Below are positions 1 through 11,420 of a DNA stretch of 64,000 nucleotides, one piece after another (the first letter of the stretch is position 1; every line of letters starts with the position of its first letter). The stretch is taken from positions 15,697,208-15,761,207 of the forward strand of contig OU015568.1 in assembly GCA_907165135.1 (NCBI GenBank), given 5' to 3'. This DNA is from Oikopleura dioica (lineage: Eukaryota > Chordata > Appendicularia > Copelata > Oikopleuridae). The notes beneath the pieces were generated by a model. It was not told the origin of the DNA. It made no database searches and saw nothing but the letters and a program-made list of their open reading frames with translations. A program made the translations under genes and the position numbers.

Positions 1-110
1 AGGTAACAACAATCAATTTGAGAGCCAAACTCATCGATTTCATTCAGCGTCTCCAAAGTACTGGCTACGAAAACCCAACTTATCGATTCTTCGAAGCTCG
101 CCAGTGACAT
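1..110 (-). CDS. N-terminal part of an unrecognised protein, cut by the window edge
   Basis: A minus-strand reading frame opens with ATG at 110 and stays open to the edge. The first residues read MSLASFEESISWVFVASTLE and continue as an acidic stretch. Composition looks like real coding sequence, but only about 36 residues are visible. No family is recognised. It could be a first exon, since the coiled-coil gene at 416-3073 lies just upstream on the same strand (gap about 300 bases), which would fit a compact, possibly polycistronic arrangement. Confidence is limited because a 110-base open frame can occur by chance. Confidence 0.4.
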   Translation of the reverse strand, partial: MSLASFEESISWVFVASTLETLNEIDEFGSQIDCCY

Positions 111-415
111 TTTTGATCATCGAACTTGTAAAACTATCAACTTCTTACAACTTTTTCCCAAAGGAAATTTATCTTCTCCCAATGATTTTAATATTATATA
201 AAAGAAGTCCCCAATGCGCTCTGTACAACCGACATCATTATTTTACTTTTTAATAAACACATGGAACATACTTATGAATCAAGCAGTCATTTGGTACTCT
301 TCCTTGATTTTCTTTGAACAATTTATTGGGATGAGGGCAGAATAAGATTGTTGAGAGTCAGAACTCTGCTTCAGAAGGATTCAATTAAACGGTAAATATG
401 AATATTCTGAATGAA
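111..415. other. Spacer with no gene seen
   Basis: AT-rich sequence between the stop of the coiled-coil gene (416) and the start of the next minus-strand gene (110). I see no open frame of interest, RNA gene or repeat here. It would hold the coiled-coil gene's 3' UTR and polyadenylation signal. Confidence 0.5.
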
Positions 416-3073
416 TTATCTGAATCCGAAACGAGGAACAGCAGAAATTGCACGACGGGATGAAACTTTAACAGACCCTAAGCGTCTACCTTGGGCAGTT
501 TGTGCTCTACTTTGAGGAGGCCTTGCATGTTTCAGGAAGAGATATGACTCATATCATATGAGTCAAAAACGAATGCTCTGTGAGCTGAAACATTCCTTTC
601 TAGTTCCTTGAAGTCGATCTGTATTGGATTAATCGACAGACTCGACTGGCTCCTCGTTAGCTTCTCTTTCAGTGAACTTATTTGTCTTTCTGATGTTAAC
701 AATAATCAAACGCCGTTTAATATAATTATGCCTTGTAAACATTTTCTTTCATATCCAGCGACAAGTAAGGATATCTTCTCATCCTCCGAGCCCTGAAAAC
801 CTGTTCTCGTGTTTCTTCCAGACTGAGCAATTATCTTTTTGTTCGTTTGTGAAACAGCAGAAGCAGTACTAGAGCAAGAAATAATTGCCTTTTATTGTTA
901 TTTCACAAAGTCTTCATACCGCGTCGAATGTGGAGATTGAAGCTGGGCTACTTTTCCTTTCAAAGCAGTGTTTCTCCGCTCCGATGCCGCAAATGACGAC
1001 TGTAGCTTCAGTTGATCTTCTCGTAGACCCGCTGCTTCTGTTTGAAATCTGCTGAGTTCTTTCTTCAAAATCTTAATATTAATTGTTCAAAATTGAAGAC
1101 AACGAAGAGAACACTTACTGAAATCTCATTTTTCAGTTGTTCATTATGTTCTTTTGCTCCTGTATTCAGCATTTCCATCCTGATCTGTTTATTTGAATCC
1201 TAGTAAAACATGAAATACCGCTTAATTATTTCATCTTTTTCGTGAATGATGCTTTCTGCTCGTCGAATATCATCCTTTGAAATATTCAGATCTTTCTCTG
1301 TAAGCAAAAGCTGCCTTGACATCTTCTTTCTTTCTCTGGTGATTCCTTCTGAAGATTTTCTCTCTATATGCAGTGTATTTGTCAGCTCGTTAATTGCGGC
1401 TTTGTGTTCGATGTCCGATTTTTTCAGTTCTTCATTTAGCTCCTAGTAGATAACGCTGATGATAATCGTAACAAAATAAATTAATATTTTTTAGAAGGCT
1501 TCATTTTACCTTGATCAAATTGTCGCGCGATATTATTTTTTCTCCAGTTTATCAATTATCTTCTTAGTCTCTTTCTCCTTCAGCGCTAGAAGATGCTCGT
1601 TTCCTTCGGTTTTTGTGTGCATTAGTTGAATAACCTAAGATTTGGAATAAAAAAATGTCTTTTTATTGGAAGATATGAGACTGGAGATGGATATTCAGGG
1701 TCTTTTTCAAACATTTTTGATGGAAAAAATAATTCAAACAAAACTTTTTCGCTTATCAAAAGACCATCGCCCGCAAGCCTTCCCTCGACAAATACTTGAA
1801 ATGATGATGCTTCGATCGAAATTATGATCTTCAAGCAACGAAAATTTCTGCTAGCAGCGAGGTAGAATTTGAGAATGGAGCAAGACTCAAGGGCCAAATA
1901 CAGATGCCTTTACTTAGCGGATATGGCCGTTTCCTTTGACAATGAAAAGTGTTCCGCGAAAAAGGTGCCAGGTGCTGTCATTTTGGTGTCAGTTCTACCT
2001 TCTCGATAAAGTCTAAGTTCACTATCTCGTGGCACGATAGTCGCCAAGCAAAGTGGGCGGCGCGATCAAAGAGACCACTGCCACAGGTGCGCCTTCCTAT
2101 CCGAGCAGCCACATATCGAAGCTGGTTGTGTGCCCAACCTGCGTGTGCACTGCCGCGTCAGCAGAATTCGGAGCCACACGACGGCGATGTCGGGCACACA
2201 GCCGCGGGTGATCCATTCAAGTTGCCACCGAATCTCAGCTGTGTTGGGTCGACCTCGTCGGTACGGAAACGACACCGACCAACACAGGTGTCTTTTTCAG
2301 AATTATGGAGAAGATTTGACATTATTCTTTGCAAAAATTTTGACCAAAAGGAAAGTCAAGACCCAACCCAACCCAACCCAACCCAACCCAACCCAACCCA
2401 ACCCAACCCAACCCAACCCAACCCAACCCAACCCAACCCAACCCAACCCAACCCAACCCAACCCAACCCAACCCAACCCAACCCAACCCAACCCAACCCA
2501 ACCCAACCCAACCCAACCCAACCCAACCCAACCCAACCCAACCCAACCCAACCCAACCCAACCCAACCCAACCCAACCCAACCCAACCCAACCCAACCCA
2601 ACCCCAAACCAAAACCCCTAGCCTACTGAAAATTCGGATTTACGATGTCTATCCACTCAAAATTCCCATTGAATGTTGAAAAATCACGTCTTTGATACAG
2701 GAAGAAATCGAATAGAAGTTAATTTGTGAAATAAAACGAAACTATCGCACCTGGGTCAACTCGGTGATCTTTGCACACATTTTGTACTCAATAGAATCTT
2801 TTGAAAATTGAGGTAGCTGCAACGTAAAATCTTTTTATATGTTAGGCGATCATTTCCCAAGAATTTTCTCTCATCGAGATTTTTCGAGCAGTAAATTGAA
2901 CAGCTGCTTTTTAAGAGCTTAAGAAAGCAATAAAATAAAGTCAAACTCGAAATTTGTGAAATCAACGAGGATTTTTCGCGATTTTCGGCTAACACCTTCC
3001 CTTTCGCATCTTGCATGACGAATGCAATTAGCGTCTTCGTCCTCTCTCTCTCAAAACTGATCGACTTGCTCAT
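416..3073 (-). CDS. Coiled-coil protein, about nine exons, with one or two frame problems
   Basis: Unrecognised protein of roughly 300 residues, dominated by heptad-like charged helices. Proposed minus-strand exons: 3073-2996 (starts MSKSISFERERTK), 2816-2751, 1634-1510, 1442-about 1219, 1199-1119, 1071-920, 868-732, 689-592 and 547-416. Splice phases agree across most joints. One intron (1072-1118) is 47 bases; 869-919 is 51; 690-731 needs a GC donor. The C-terminus is basic and ends RAISAVPRFGFR. Two joints do not work simply: exon 1634-1510 lacks one base in a T6 run (1536-1541), and an in-frame TAG lies near 1200 unless a GA-AG intron of 33 bases is spliced. The 1.1 kb intron 1635-2750 holds the CCCAA array. 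It may be a structural or centrosomal coiled-coil protein, but nothing specific supports a function. Confidence 0.6.
2361..2605. repeat. (CCCAA)n microsatellite array, about 48 copies
   Basis: A nearly perfect run of the pentamer CCCAA (TTGGG on the other strand), ending in slightly degenerate CCCAAACC/CCCC. It lies within the large intron of the coiled-coil gene. Every frame through it is open because the unit is 5 bases and lacks stops, so the long PNPTQ-type open frames here are artefacts. Confidence 0.97.
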
Positions 3074-3209
3074 TGATGATGATCAAAAAGTTGTCCCCTT
3101 GCTCTCTCACAAAAGAACGTCTCGTCTTCCACCAACGTGTCGAATTATTTTCTCACTTTTGGCGAAATAAACATAATACCAAGTAGCAACTTCCCTCAGC
3201 AGAACGTGT

Positions 3210-4215
3210 CACTTCCTGAATAATTATTATCACCTAGTGCAAATATCATCGGCTTCTTCAGTGATAGAAGAGGGGAATGGAAGGTGAGTCGGCCACCGAG
3301 ACCAGATTTTTAAAAATGATAACAGCTGGAGCGTTCTCTCAGCACAACGCGGCTTATCAATCATCGCCCAGGGGAGCAAGTGACTGTAATCAGCATAGGA
3401 AATCGGTACGGTGCAGGGCAAAAGGGCCGCATTCGCAAATAATACTCTGTTTTCAATGGAGCCTCCTTTCTCTAATCCTTCGTACCATGATATAATTCTT
3501 CTTCTCCTCCGGTCTTGTATAGTATCACATCAGGGCAACGAGCTCCTAGCGAAAATTTTTGGACTTGGCAAGGAAAAATACGAACTATAATATGTACTAT
3601 TCTCCAAACAAAATCTATAGAACTTCCTTCCTTCTTTCAAATCGCCGTTTACCCAACTTGAGGAAACCCCAACTCATCGGCTCAAGTAAGAGGAGTTTAC
3701 ACCTGGCGGTGGGCACTCCTGCACTCCATCAGCGCGACTCAGCGCCTTCCTCGTCCGAGTATGCGGCTCATCAGATTTCCGGTATTTCAGTAAGTGAAAT
3801 CTTCGGATCTGATCAGAATGGGTATCATTAAAAGGAAATTTCAAGCAACATACAGGTTGGAACACTCGGATCGATAATCCCGGCAGGAAAACGATCGGCT
3901 AGAAAGGTTTATGTTTTTAGAAATGATTTATGAAATATTTTAAATAATTAAGCAATATTCTCAAAATCTATATCATATTTCAAATGTTGAAATATATCAA
4001 GAAATTTCCACATTCGAGTAAGTGTTCTCTTTTGCAGGTAGCATTTGGCATTGTTGGTCTTTGAAGCTCCGAGCTGCTCATGTAGCTGTTATCATTTTTA
4101 AAAATCAGGTCTGGGTGGCCGACTCACCTTCCGATACCTCGATAGAAGAAGCTACTCTGTTCCAGTAGCGTGGAAACGAGACAGCTACAATTCTTGATAA
4201 TTATTCCAATCTTGA
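3210..4215. repeat. Degenerate foldback element with a 49-base inverted core
   Basis: Bases 3279-3327 and 4084-4132 are inverted copies, about 95% identical (GGAAGGTGAGTCGGCCACC core). Outward similarity extends weakly to AATAATTAT at both ends (about 3220 and 4203). The 760-base middle has no convincing open frame. This looks like an old non-autonomous inverted-repeat transposon. Outer boundaries are uncertain and no target duplication was found. Confidence 0.6.
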
Positions 4216-4477
4216 ATTCGGCAAGACATAAGCTTACTCAATTTTCAATCTTATTTTTCTTCTATTTTTGCGATTTTTGACCATTTCAAAAATAAGGGTG
4301 TCACAGCGAAATTCTGAGAGCAATCCAGTTTTTACGGCCTTACATGAAAATACCTGAGATACAGAGCTTAAGCTACAGTAACATTAATTTCAACATCGCT
4401 CCGTATGTTGTGAATGAACATTTGGCGCTTTCAACTTACTAGCCACGTTTTTTGTTCAATTCCAGATGTTGATAATA

Positions 4478-4584
4478 TGGCAAGCGTCCCAGTAGCCACT
4501 AGCTCTCAAGTGAGTCAATGAAGGCCTAACAGCTGAGCCATACGAATTCAGATATCCCAATATGCTCTCGCGATTAACTAGTCA
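4478..4584 (+). CDS. Possible two-exon mini-ORF of 20 residues
   Basis: ATG at about 4478 gives MASVPVATSSQ, then GTGAGT, 44 bases and TTCAG, and a second exon of 9 codons ending ISQYALAIN plus stop. The donor, acceptor and length match the short introns of the surrounding genes, and the phase is 0. Upstream is a CAATTCCAG acceptor-like sequence. It may mark a small spliced transcript rather than a protein, or be chance. Confidence 0.2.
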
Positions 4585-4917
4585 TTCTGCCATTTGTCTA
4601 GCTTACAGTAGTTTTGTTATACAGTAGTTGCAAGTACAAGGAAGTGATTTTTGGCGAGGACTTTGTCATGGTCAATATTTGCCTGTTCCCTAAAATACCA
4701 TAACCCTAGATAAAGATCCCAACGCAAACAGTGTCAAATCACACACAGATTGATTAGTAGTAGTGACAGTGCCTTGAAACCGATTCTGGCTACTACAGTA
4801 CAGTAGTTCCGAACACTAGAAAAAATAGAAAGAAAAGAGAGTCATCGACGATGAATTTATTTTGTAGAAAAATTGAGTAAATGAAATGGGATCAGATGGT
4901 TTCAAAGAAGTTTCTTC

Positions 4918-5677
4918 TCAGGCGATGATTTGAGTTCCATAGGCGGCAAAGTTCTCGCTGAAGTTCTCGCAGTCGAGAGAGATCGAATCGAGGTTGTGGA
5001 GAGCGCGGAGGTCGGAGAAGGAAGTCGACCATTTCTTCGAGAGACAAAAGTCGTCGGGAGTGCAGATCTGTATTTGAGAAGCGCTGCCGACTCGCTCGAG
5101 CTTGTTGACGGGCTTTTTGAAGTTTGGATCGTTGCGAGTGTCGTTTTCGTCGATGTCAGCGTTGCTAAAGAATCAATGACTATGAAATTTCAAGGGAGCT
5201 TACAGTGGTGCATTTTCGTCAAATCCCTTGAAGCTAATGTGGGCTTGGCTCGTGTGGAGTCGTCTATCGTTTGGATTGGAAACCTAAATCGAGAAACTCC
5301 TCTTTAGCTTTTTTGAAAAGACTTACCGGGACGGAGAATCTTCGTCGTACTTCTGGGTCGTACTCGAGATCGGAGCCCTTGGCGTTCGAAGTTGAGCCTC
5401 GTCGAATAATGCCTCTAAAAATAAATTTTATTTGGTGCTTTCTACCTACTTGGTATTTTGGGTCCATCTTTTTTATTGAGAATCGCACAAAATAAGGAAG
5501 CAATTTGAACACACTACCTTGACAAATCCTTCATTCTGTCAATAAGCGAGAATCGACGACCTGTTTTAGCTCTTAAAAATCTTATTCTATTATCGTTATT
5601 TTGTTCTTTTGAGCGATTCCTTCGAGTTGTTCTGGCTTTGGCGCCTTAGGAGCACTCTTTCGCCTTCCGAAAACCAT
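4918..5677 (-). CDS. Unrecognised protein of about 165 residues, five exons
   Basis: Proposed minus-strand exons: 5677-5620 (start MVFGRRKSAPKAPKPEQLE), 5569-5518, 5414-5327, 5283-5204 and 5164-4918. All phases agree. Intron 1 (5570-5619, 50 bases) has GA-AG ends; the others are GT-AG. The N-terminal half is basic (RRFSLIDRMKDLSR, GIIRRGSTS), the middle has DLEYDPEVRRRFSVP, and the C-terminal half is polar and acidic. There is no signal peptide, membrane span or known domain. The RRGS/RRFS patches are possible basophilic kinase sites. MVFGRR was chosen as start because it is the first ATG that feeds a frame-consistent exon chain. No function can be assigned. Confidence 0.65.
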
Positions 5678-8600
5678 CTTGTTGAGAAGCCTTGACGAAC
5701 TTCAAAACTAAATATTTCACGCAAAAACTCTGGTCAACAACAGCCGTGTTCTAGAACCAAACAATTAAAAGTACTTTAATCCGAAAACGGATCGACCGTT
5801 ATACGCAGCACACGGAGTAATCATATTTGAGCGTTTTTAGTTATCTGCAAGTCCAGATTTTCGTATTTGTAAAATCTGGCCCCGTCGCGTTTTTTTGCAC
5901 ATGATGCTATCATAAGCCGTGCCAGAAGGGGGAAGGAAAAGGACTCTCGAACGCGGCTGTCGCAACTCAGCTTTGTGTGCCCAAGGAGCCTTCGGGCGCA
6001 CTGTTCCGTCAGTATGCTCGGTGGAAATGATTGCCAGTCGCATTTACGGCTCTTCAATGTATCAATTTTAAGCTGCGTTTCTTTTCATCCGTTGCTAGCA
6101 ACTACAGAAGCCGAGCAAGTTCTCTTTTTGAAGCAAGAACTATTAGTAGCGCAATCAATTGTAATTAAAAACTGCCGACGCCAGTGGGCCATAAAAACGC
6201 CTTTTCAAGCAGGTGTTGGACAACTACTCGAAGACTAGGAGGATTTCCAAAGGTGCTAAGCACCTCAAGTGGGCGCTATTTAGCTGGAATCCCTTTCAAA
6301 GCTGACCACCTGAGCCAACGAACGAATTCTTCTAGAAAAAATAAGAAGGATCAGTTGTCCTTCAATCTTTCATCCTTCTCAGTGTTGAATTAAGGGACCC
6401 CGCCCCCAATTTCCCGATGTTTTCATGACGATTATGACGATGTTCTCTATATTTATCTGATAATTGTTGACGGATGAAAAAGCAGATAGCCATCGTGAGC
6501 TTTCCCCTTCACAAATAGGCGCAGTGAGATAGTTCCAGCTGGCCGGCTCAGCTTCCTAATTATTCCGCAAAAGTGGAAGCCTTTTGTCGCGGGAGGACTC
6601 TGAACAAAATCCTGCGGAAAATTGCCTCTTGATCGCACCGCTCAGAAGCTTAAAAACTCTTCAATCGTCAATCTTCAATCTTTCATGTGGAAAATTTAGA
6701 ATTGACAAATTCTAAATTTTATGCAATTTAAGGTCAATTTTAGTCAAGATTTTTTGAAAATCAAATATATATATATATTCTATTTTCTTTCGCAAATTTA
6801 ATACGCAGGTCGTAACCCCGCTGCAATTGTGGCCACTTTCGGCGTTATTCATCTTGAAATGCACCTGTTGCAGGGTTCGCCTCGCACCAAGCCCGGACAG
6901 GTGCGAGCTTCTCCTCCTCCACCAACACCGCCGAAACAAAACCTGAGCCGAAGGAATGCGCAGATGACTAGCGACTGAGTCCTTGATTGTAAATTTGTAA
7001 TTATCGAATTACTGCTTTATCAGTACTTCAAAAATACTGATAATTTTCTCGCATCAAGCAAAAAGCACCGCCACTCCTGCAATTACCCCCTTCTGCTATG
7101 CAACCCCTGCGCATAAAGTTGTTTGCGCCCGGTGCGTTTAAAAGTGCTTTGGATCAAAAGTTGCCACTTTCCGCTGACTCTATTTGAATGTGCTCCCTGA
7201 GAGTCGCTTTGATGCTCCGCCGCGGAAGTGATTTTTCATTGAGTTTACTCAGCTGGGCGGCCTAGAAAAGCTCGCCTTACTTTTAATTGATTGTGCTGGA
7301 TTAATAAATCGGGATTATTTTAAGCCTGGAAGGAATAATTGATCGATTATGTTGTAAAGAGCGGCAAAAAATATGATTATTTTACATTGCTAAGCAATTA
7401 TTTTATCATTTAACAAAGCCCAAAGCCTCAAAAGTTCCATAATTGAGTATGATAGCGGCAGATGTGAACTTTTTGTTCAGAGACCGTTGAAAAAAGTGCT
7501 TTATATCTACATTCGTACCAAGATATCGGCAAAAGAAAGAGATTGTCACCTTGAAAATTGAATGAATTTATGACTAATGATTTTTGGGGGATTCTTTGCC
7601 ACCTGAGTCGTATATTATACCCTTGCCACCTTCTGTACAACGGAACCTGGTTAAATATGCTGGTCGGCTCGGGCTTTCCACCATCTTTCAGCTTGTCCTC
7701 AATCTGACCCTTATCTGTATTTGCTAAGCACCTGCACTCTGTATCCAAATTGTGGATCAGGGAAAGACTCAAACTCAAGTTGGTCGATAAATTAGAATTA
7801 TTAAATGAATAAAAATTTATTCGCAAAGTGGGAAGAAAATTTCGTGCTTTGAAAACATGAGATATTCCATCGTTGGCTCTCAAATTCTACTCGTCGGGCG
7901 CTGGCAGTCAGCTGGGAAGGATCAATGTGGCCCAGGCGCAGCTGGAGACAGATCAATCCCCAAGCTTTCCCTTGATACCACGCTGGGCTTTTCCATTTCA
8001 CAAATTTGGTCAAACAAAGGGGAAACCCCGTCGAGAGCCTATCAAATCAGACAGCGTGTAGATTGCTGCAATACCCAAAGTACATTTCCGTAGTGCTCTA
8101 ATCCCGTATTTGATCGAGATTTTAGGGGTAGATTAGTGTCAGAGCGTAGTCAAAACTACTGTTCTTGTTTACTGGAAAGATTACAAGCACTAGAACTCAA
8201 ACTTCTAAAAACAAGACAGCTTGGAAACGAAGGAGAAGCTCGTTGCTTAGCCATTATCAGTCCAAAGCAAAATAGAAATAAGCATACTATCTATAAATAG
8301 GTGTTGAGTATTCGCTTTGGCGCGGGCTCATCCCATTTTGTGCCTTCTGCGGAGTGAATCAACGCGGCCGTGCTGCTGTGTGATGAACAATCTGGTGCTC
8401 GACAGTTGGCGCGCGCCGAGATTAGCAGAAGTCAGAGTAGTAAACTAACAGTTTAGCTACTGCTGAGCATATTTAGCGCAGACTGACAGTTACCTCCGCA
8501 ATATGGTAATGAGTACTGTACTCGACCCGTGTTTTTGATTCTCATTTCTTTTGACTAAATACTGTTTCAAAGATGTAAATAAGCATGTGATCATGTTTCG

Positions 8601-10493
8601 CTGCTGTTACTACCGGTACTTCGGGACAGCCGTTTTTTCGCCTTCAATTTTCAGCTGCTGGGGCAAGCTGCGTCAGCTGGAGCAGCTCATTTCCAAGACA
8701 GCGGCACCGCGTGGTTACACCACCACCAGCACCAAGAACACCAGCACAACGAGGCCGCCCGGCAGCAGACATCTGCTTCAAAGAGAGTAGTAGTCAAGTG
8801 CCAAGAACTCGTCAGATGGTGCAACTTGCACGAAAACATAACAATAATCTCATTTAAAAGGTGCACAAGCTGCTTTGCCCGTACTTGATATGAAATTATG
8901 ATCAATATAAATACCACGATGATCCGCGAAAAACACGAGAATTCGGAGATTGAAAGTTTCCTCATCTTGTCGATACAGGAGTGGAGATCAAGCACTGCCC
9001 GCAGGGAACAGGAAACGACTTTCCAGCTGAGTTCGAGGCATTGACCTTTGGGCACACTCGCAACCTGTCTAAACAGAGCGCTCCTTTGTGGCACAACCTG
9101 TTTGCACACATGGACCGTTGTCTCATTCAGCCACTCGCCTCGGGCCCGTCTCTCTCCCAGAGCAGGTCTCTATCTCTGTCCAAGTGGCCCAGATGGCCTT
9201 TCTATCCCCCTTCCTCTACGCACTTGAGCGCTCTTTCACCTTTTTGCCAAAACGCAGTCATAACCAAACAGGTGACTCGCTTCGAGAGCCCTTCGAAAAT
9301 GTCGTCTTTGCCACAAGTAACTCCCAGGGAGACGCTAAGACGCTTGTTTATTCAATCTGATTTTCTGTTAAATTTCTCGTGGCACCTACCTTTTTTCTAT
9401 CATATTTACAAGTTGATAGCACCTCAGTAAAACATCAAATGGAAAATTGAGAAAGGAAAATAGCCTTCTTTGGCGAGAAGCTGAACGAAGCTAAGGGCAT
9501 CACAAGTGTGCCACCTGCGTGTGCAGCTTGCTTTGATCACAATATAACGACTAATTCAATCTTTATCCTTCTCAATAAACGCCAACTCAAGGAATCCTGC
9601 CTAGAATCTCTCAGAAAGGCGAAGTAATTTTGGTGAAAAATGTGAACTAGTGGATCATCTCTTGGATCAAAGAGAATCGGCAGCAATGTTTGTATCAAGA
9701 ATCAGGCACAGGCCGCTCTCTTTCACACATTAGTGTTGGCCTCGGAATAGTTGACACCTTCGACCAGCTGGCACCGCACCTGACTGCGAAGAGCTTCACA
9801 GAGCTAACTTCTCTTGGACTTTGTTTGGCGGGCCAATTTGAACGCTAGGAGTATTGGGATAGATTCTTGGTAGTCTCATTGTGTTCGGTTTTCCCATGTT
9901 GAATCTAATTCTATGTAGATGGATGGCAATTAGGCGATAAATGAATATGAAGGCTGATGGTACTCAATACTCGCTTGGGCTTTTCCAGATGATTTGACAT
10001 ATGTCGGGATTCGGCGCATATTTGTACTCGAATATTTTATTATAATTTAATATTATCTTGGCGCTCCTTTTTTTTTCTTTCTGGTGTTCTGGCGTAATGC
10101 GATTCTGTCAGCTGCTGGAGAGTCGGAGCCGCCGTGCTGTGCAAATATCGCTTATCGAGCACTTGAGCCGGGCTGCTTTAGGCTATTTCCATCGCCCAGC
10201 TGACAGATTAGAGCACCACCAGTGGCTCCAGCCGTGGAGACGGGCCTCGCGCTCTCCCGGAGCAGCACCAACTAACTCATATCTCTCCCAAAAGCGCCTC
10301 GCGTCCAGCTGATCCTACACCTGCTATGACTCCCCGACGCTTTTCAACTTCTTTATATAGATTTAGCAAGAATATTTTATGAATAAATCTATTGTATTAT
10401 CGAGCCATATTCCCTTAGATACAATAAAATTATGAGAATCTATAAAGAAATTATTGAATAAGAGCCTTTAATTTAAACTTTCTTCTCCCCAAG
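5678..10493. other. Long gene-poor interval, candidate regulatory DNA
   Basis: Almost 5 kb without a convincing exon, unusual in an otherwise dense window. Open frames here are short, overlap on both strands and lack splice logic. CAGCTG/CACCTG E-box-like hexamers recur (near 6530, 8670, 8690, 9760 and 10110), as do runs of AT-rich DNA. Its position upstream of the bHLH gene at 11421 suggests enhancers for that gene, since developmental transcription factor genes tend to keep long flanks in compact genomes. That is inference only. Confidence 0.4.
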
Positions 10494-10980
10494 ATGTGGT
10501 TTAAAAAGATCGGTAAATTCCAGAGCACCTTAAACACCGAAGAAATTATTTCCAAATTTAGCGAAGCTGTTCAAAATATGAATGGAAACAATCCCCAGGT
10601 GGAGTCTTTGTCATCTGTGTGTATGGCTTTCATGAATAAAAAGCGCACCAGTGACGGCATCTGTAAGGCCGGGACAGCTGTGCCGGCGACGGCGACGCAA
10701 AAACGACTACTTCCGTAGCCATCCAAGCGTCCCTAAAAGATCTGGGCTCCAAAATCGCCTCATGATAAAGCGGCCCCAAAGACTACTGAAAATCGGCATC
10801 AGGGCCAACAACATCTGCGTAATTGGCACCACATTTTTCCTTTTCCGTTTTGGAGAAAACAAAAGCCACTTTGGATATATCATTAAAATAACACGTGCGT
10901 TTCGGCTTCACGAATTCAAAGAAATCGACGATACTCAAAATAAGAATTCCTTAATTTCAAAGTTAAAATACAAGCAATGA
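10494..10980 (+). CDS. Doubtful small gene
   Basis: After a pyrimidine-rich TTCTTCTCCCCAAG, which resembles a (trans-)splice acceptor, an ATG begins MWFKKIGKFQSTLNTEEII and runs about 45 good-looking helical residues. Downstream the frame can either read on to a stop at 10718 or switch by a 35-base intron (near 10617-10651) into a basic stretch with RRRRRK. No family is recognised. It could be a lineage-specific gene or a chance open frame in noncoding DNA upstream of the bHLH gene. Confidence 0.25.
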
Positions 10981-11420
10981 TCTTTTATCGAGTAAAATTA
11001 ACTATTATCCGCTTTAAACCTTCAAAATATTTATGTCATAGAAATTTAACAACAAATCTAAATTCAATGCGCATTCTTGCCGTTTGGGTCAACCACCGGG
11101 TTCACCAGCTTTCCACCGGCTTTCCACCAGGCCACTTGTCAGTTTTTTTTGGGTCCCGTCGAAGCGAGCTGCGCCTCCCGAGCGCCTGGTGAGCGCGCCA
11201 CAGCGCCCGAAACAGATGCTCTCCTCGCGCTCCCGCATCCTGTACATAATAGGAGGAAGTCACCAGCTCCATTCATTATCTAACACTTGTTTGGAATAAC
11301 AAGTCGAAGAAAAAAAAAATTGTTTTCAATTTTTGCTACCAAGAAAAATTCGCCGCCACTTTTCTAGAAATCAACGAGAACTGAAAGAAGAAGAACATAA
11401 GAGATTTTCGAGAAGAACCG

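Noticed and set aside
1622-1897. 91-codon minus-strand frame with plausible residues
   Set aside because: It lies inside the large intron of the coiled-coil gene, and its phase does not fit either neighbouring exon. A separate exon cannot be excluded.
1949-2629. Long open frames rich in PNPTQ or WVGLG over the CCCAA array
   Set aside because: A pentamer repeat without stops is open in every frame. It lies in an intron and has no start or splice context.
7428-8013. Overlapping open frames on both strands (151 and 70 codons)
   Set aside because: Poor composition, no splice pairs, and competing frames on the other strand.
8326-8345. CTCATCCCATTTTG resembling the start of the larvacean spliced leader
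   Set aside because: Only about 13 bases match what I remember; the rest of the leader, a donor GT and an Sm-like site in the right place are missing.
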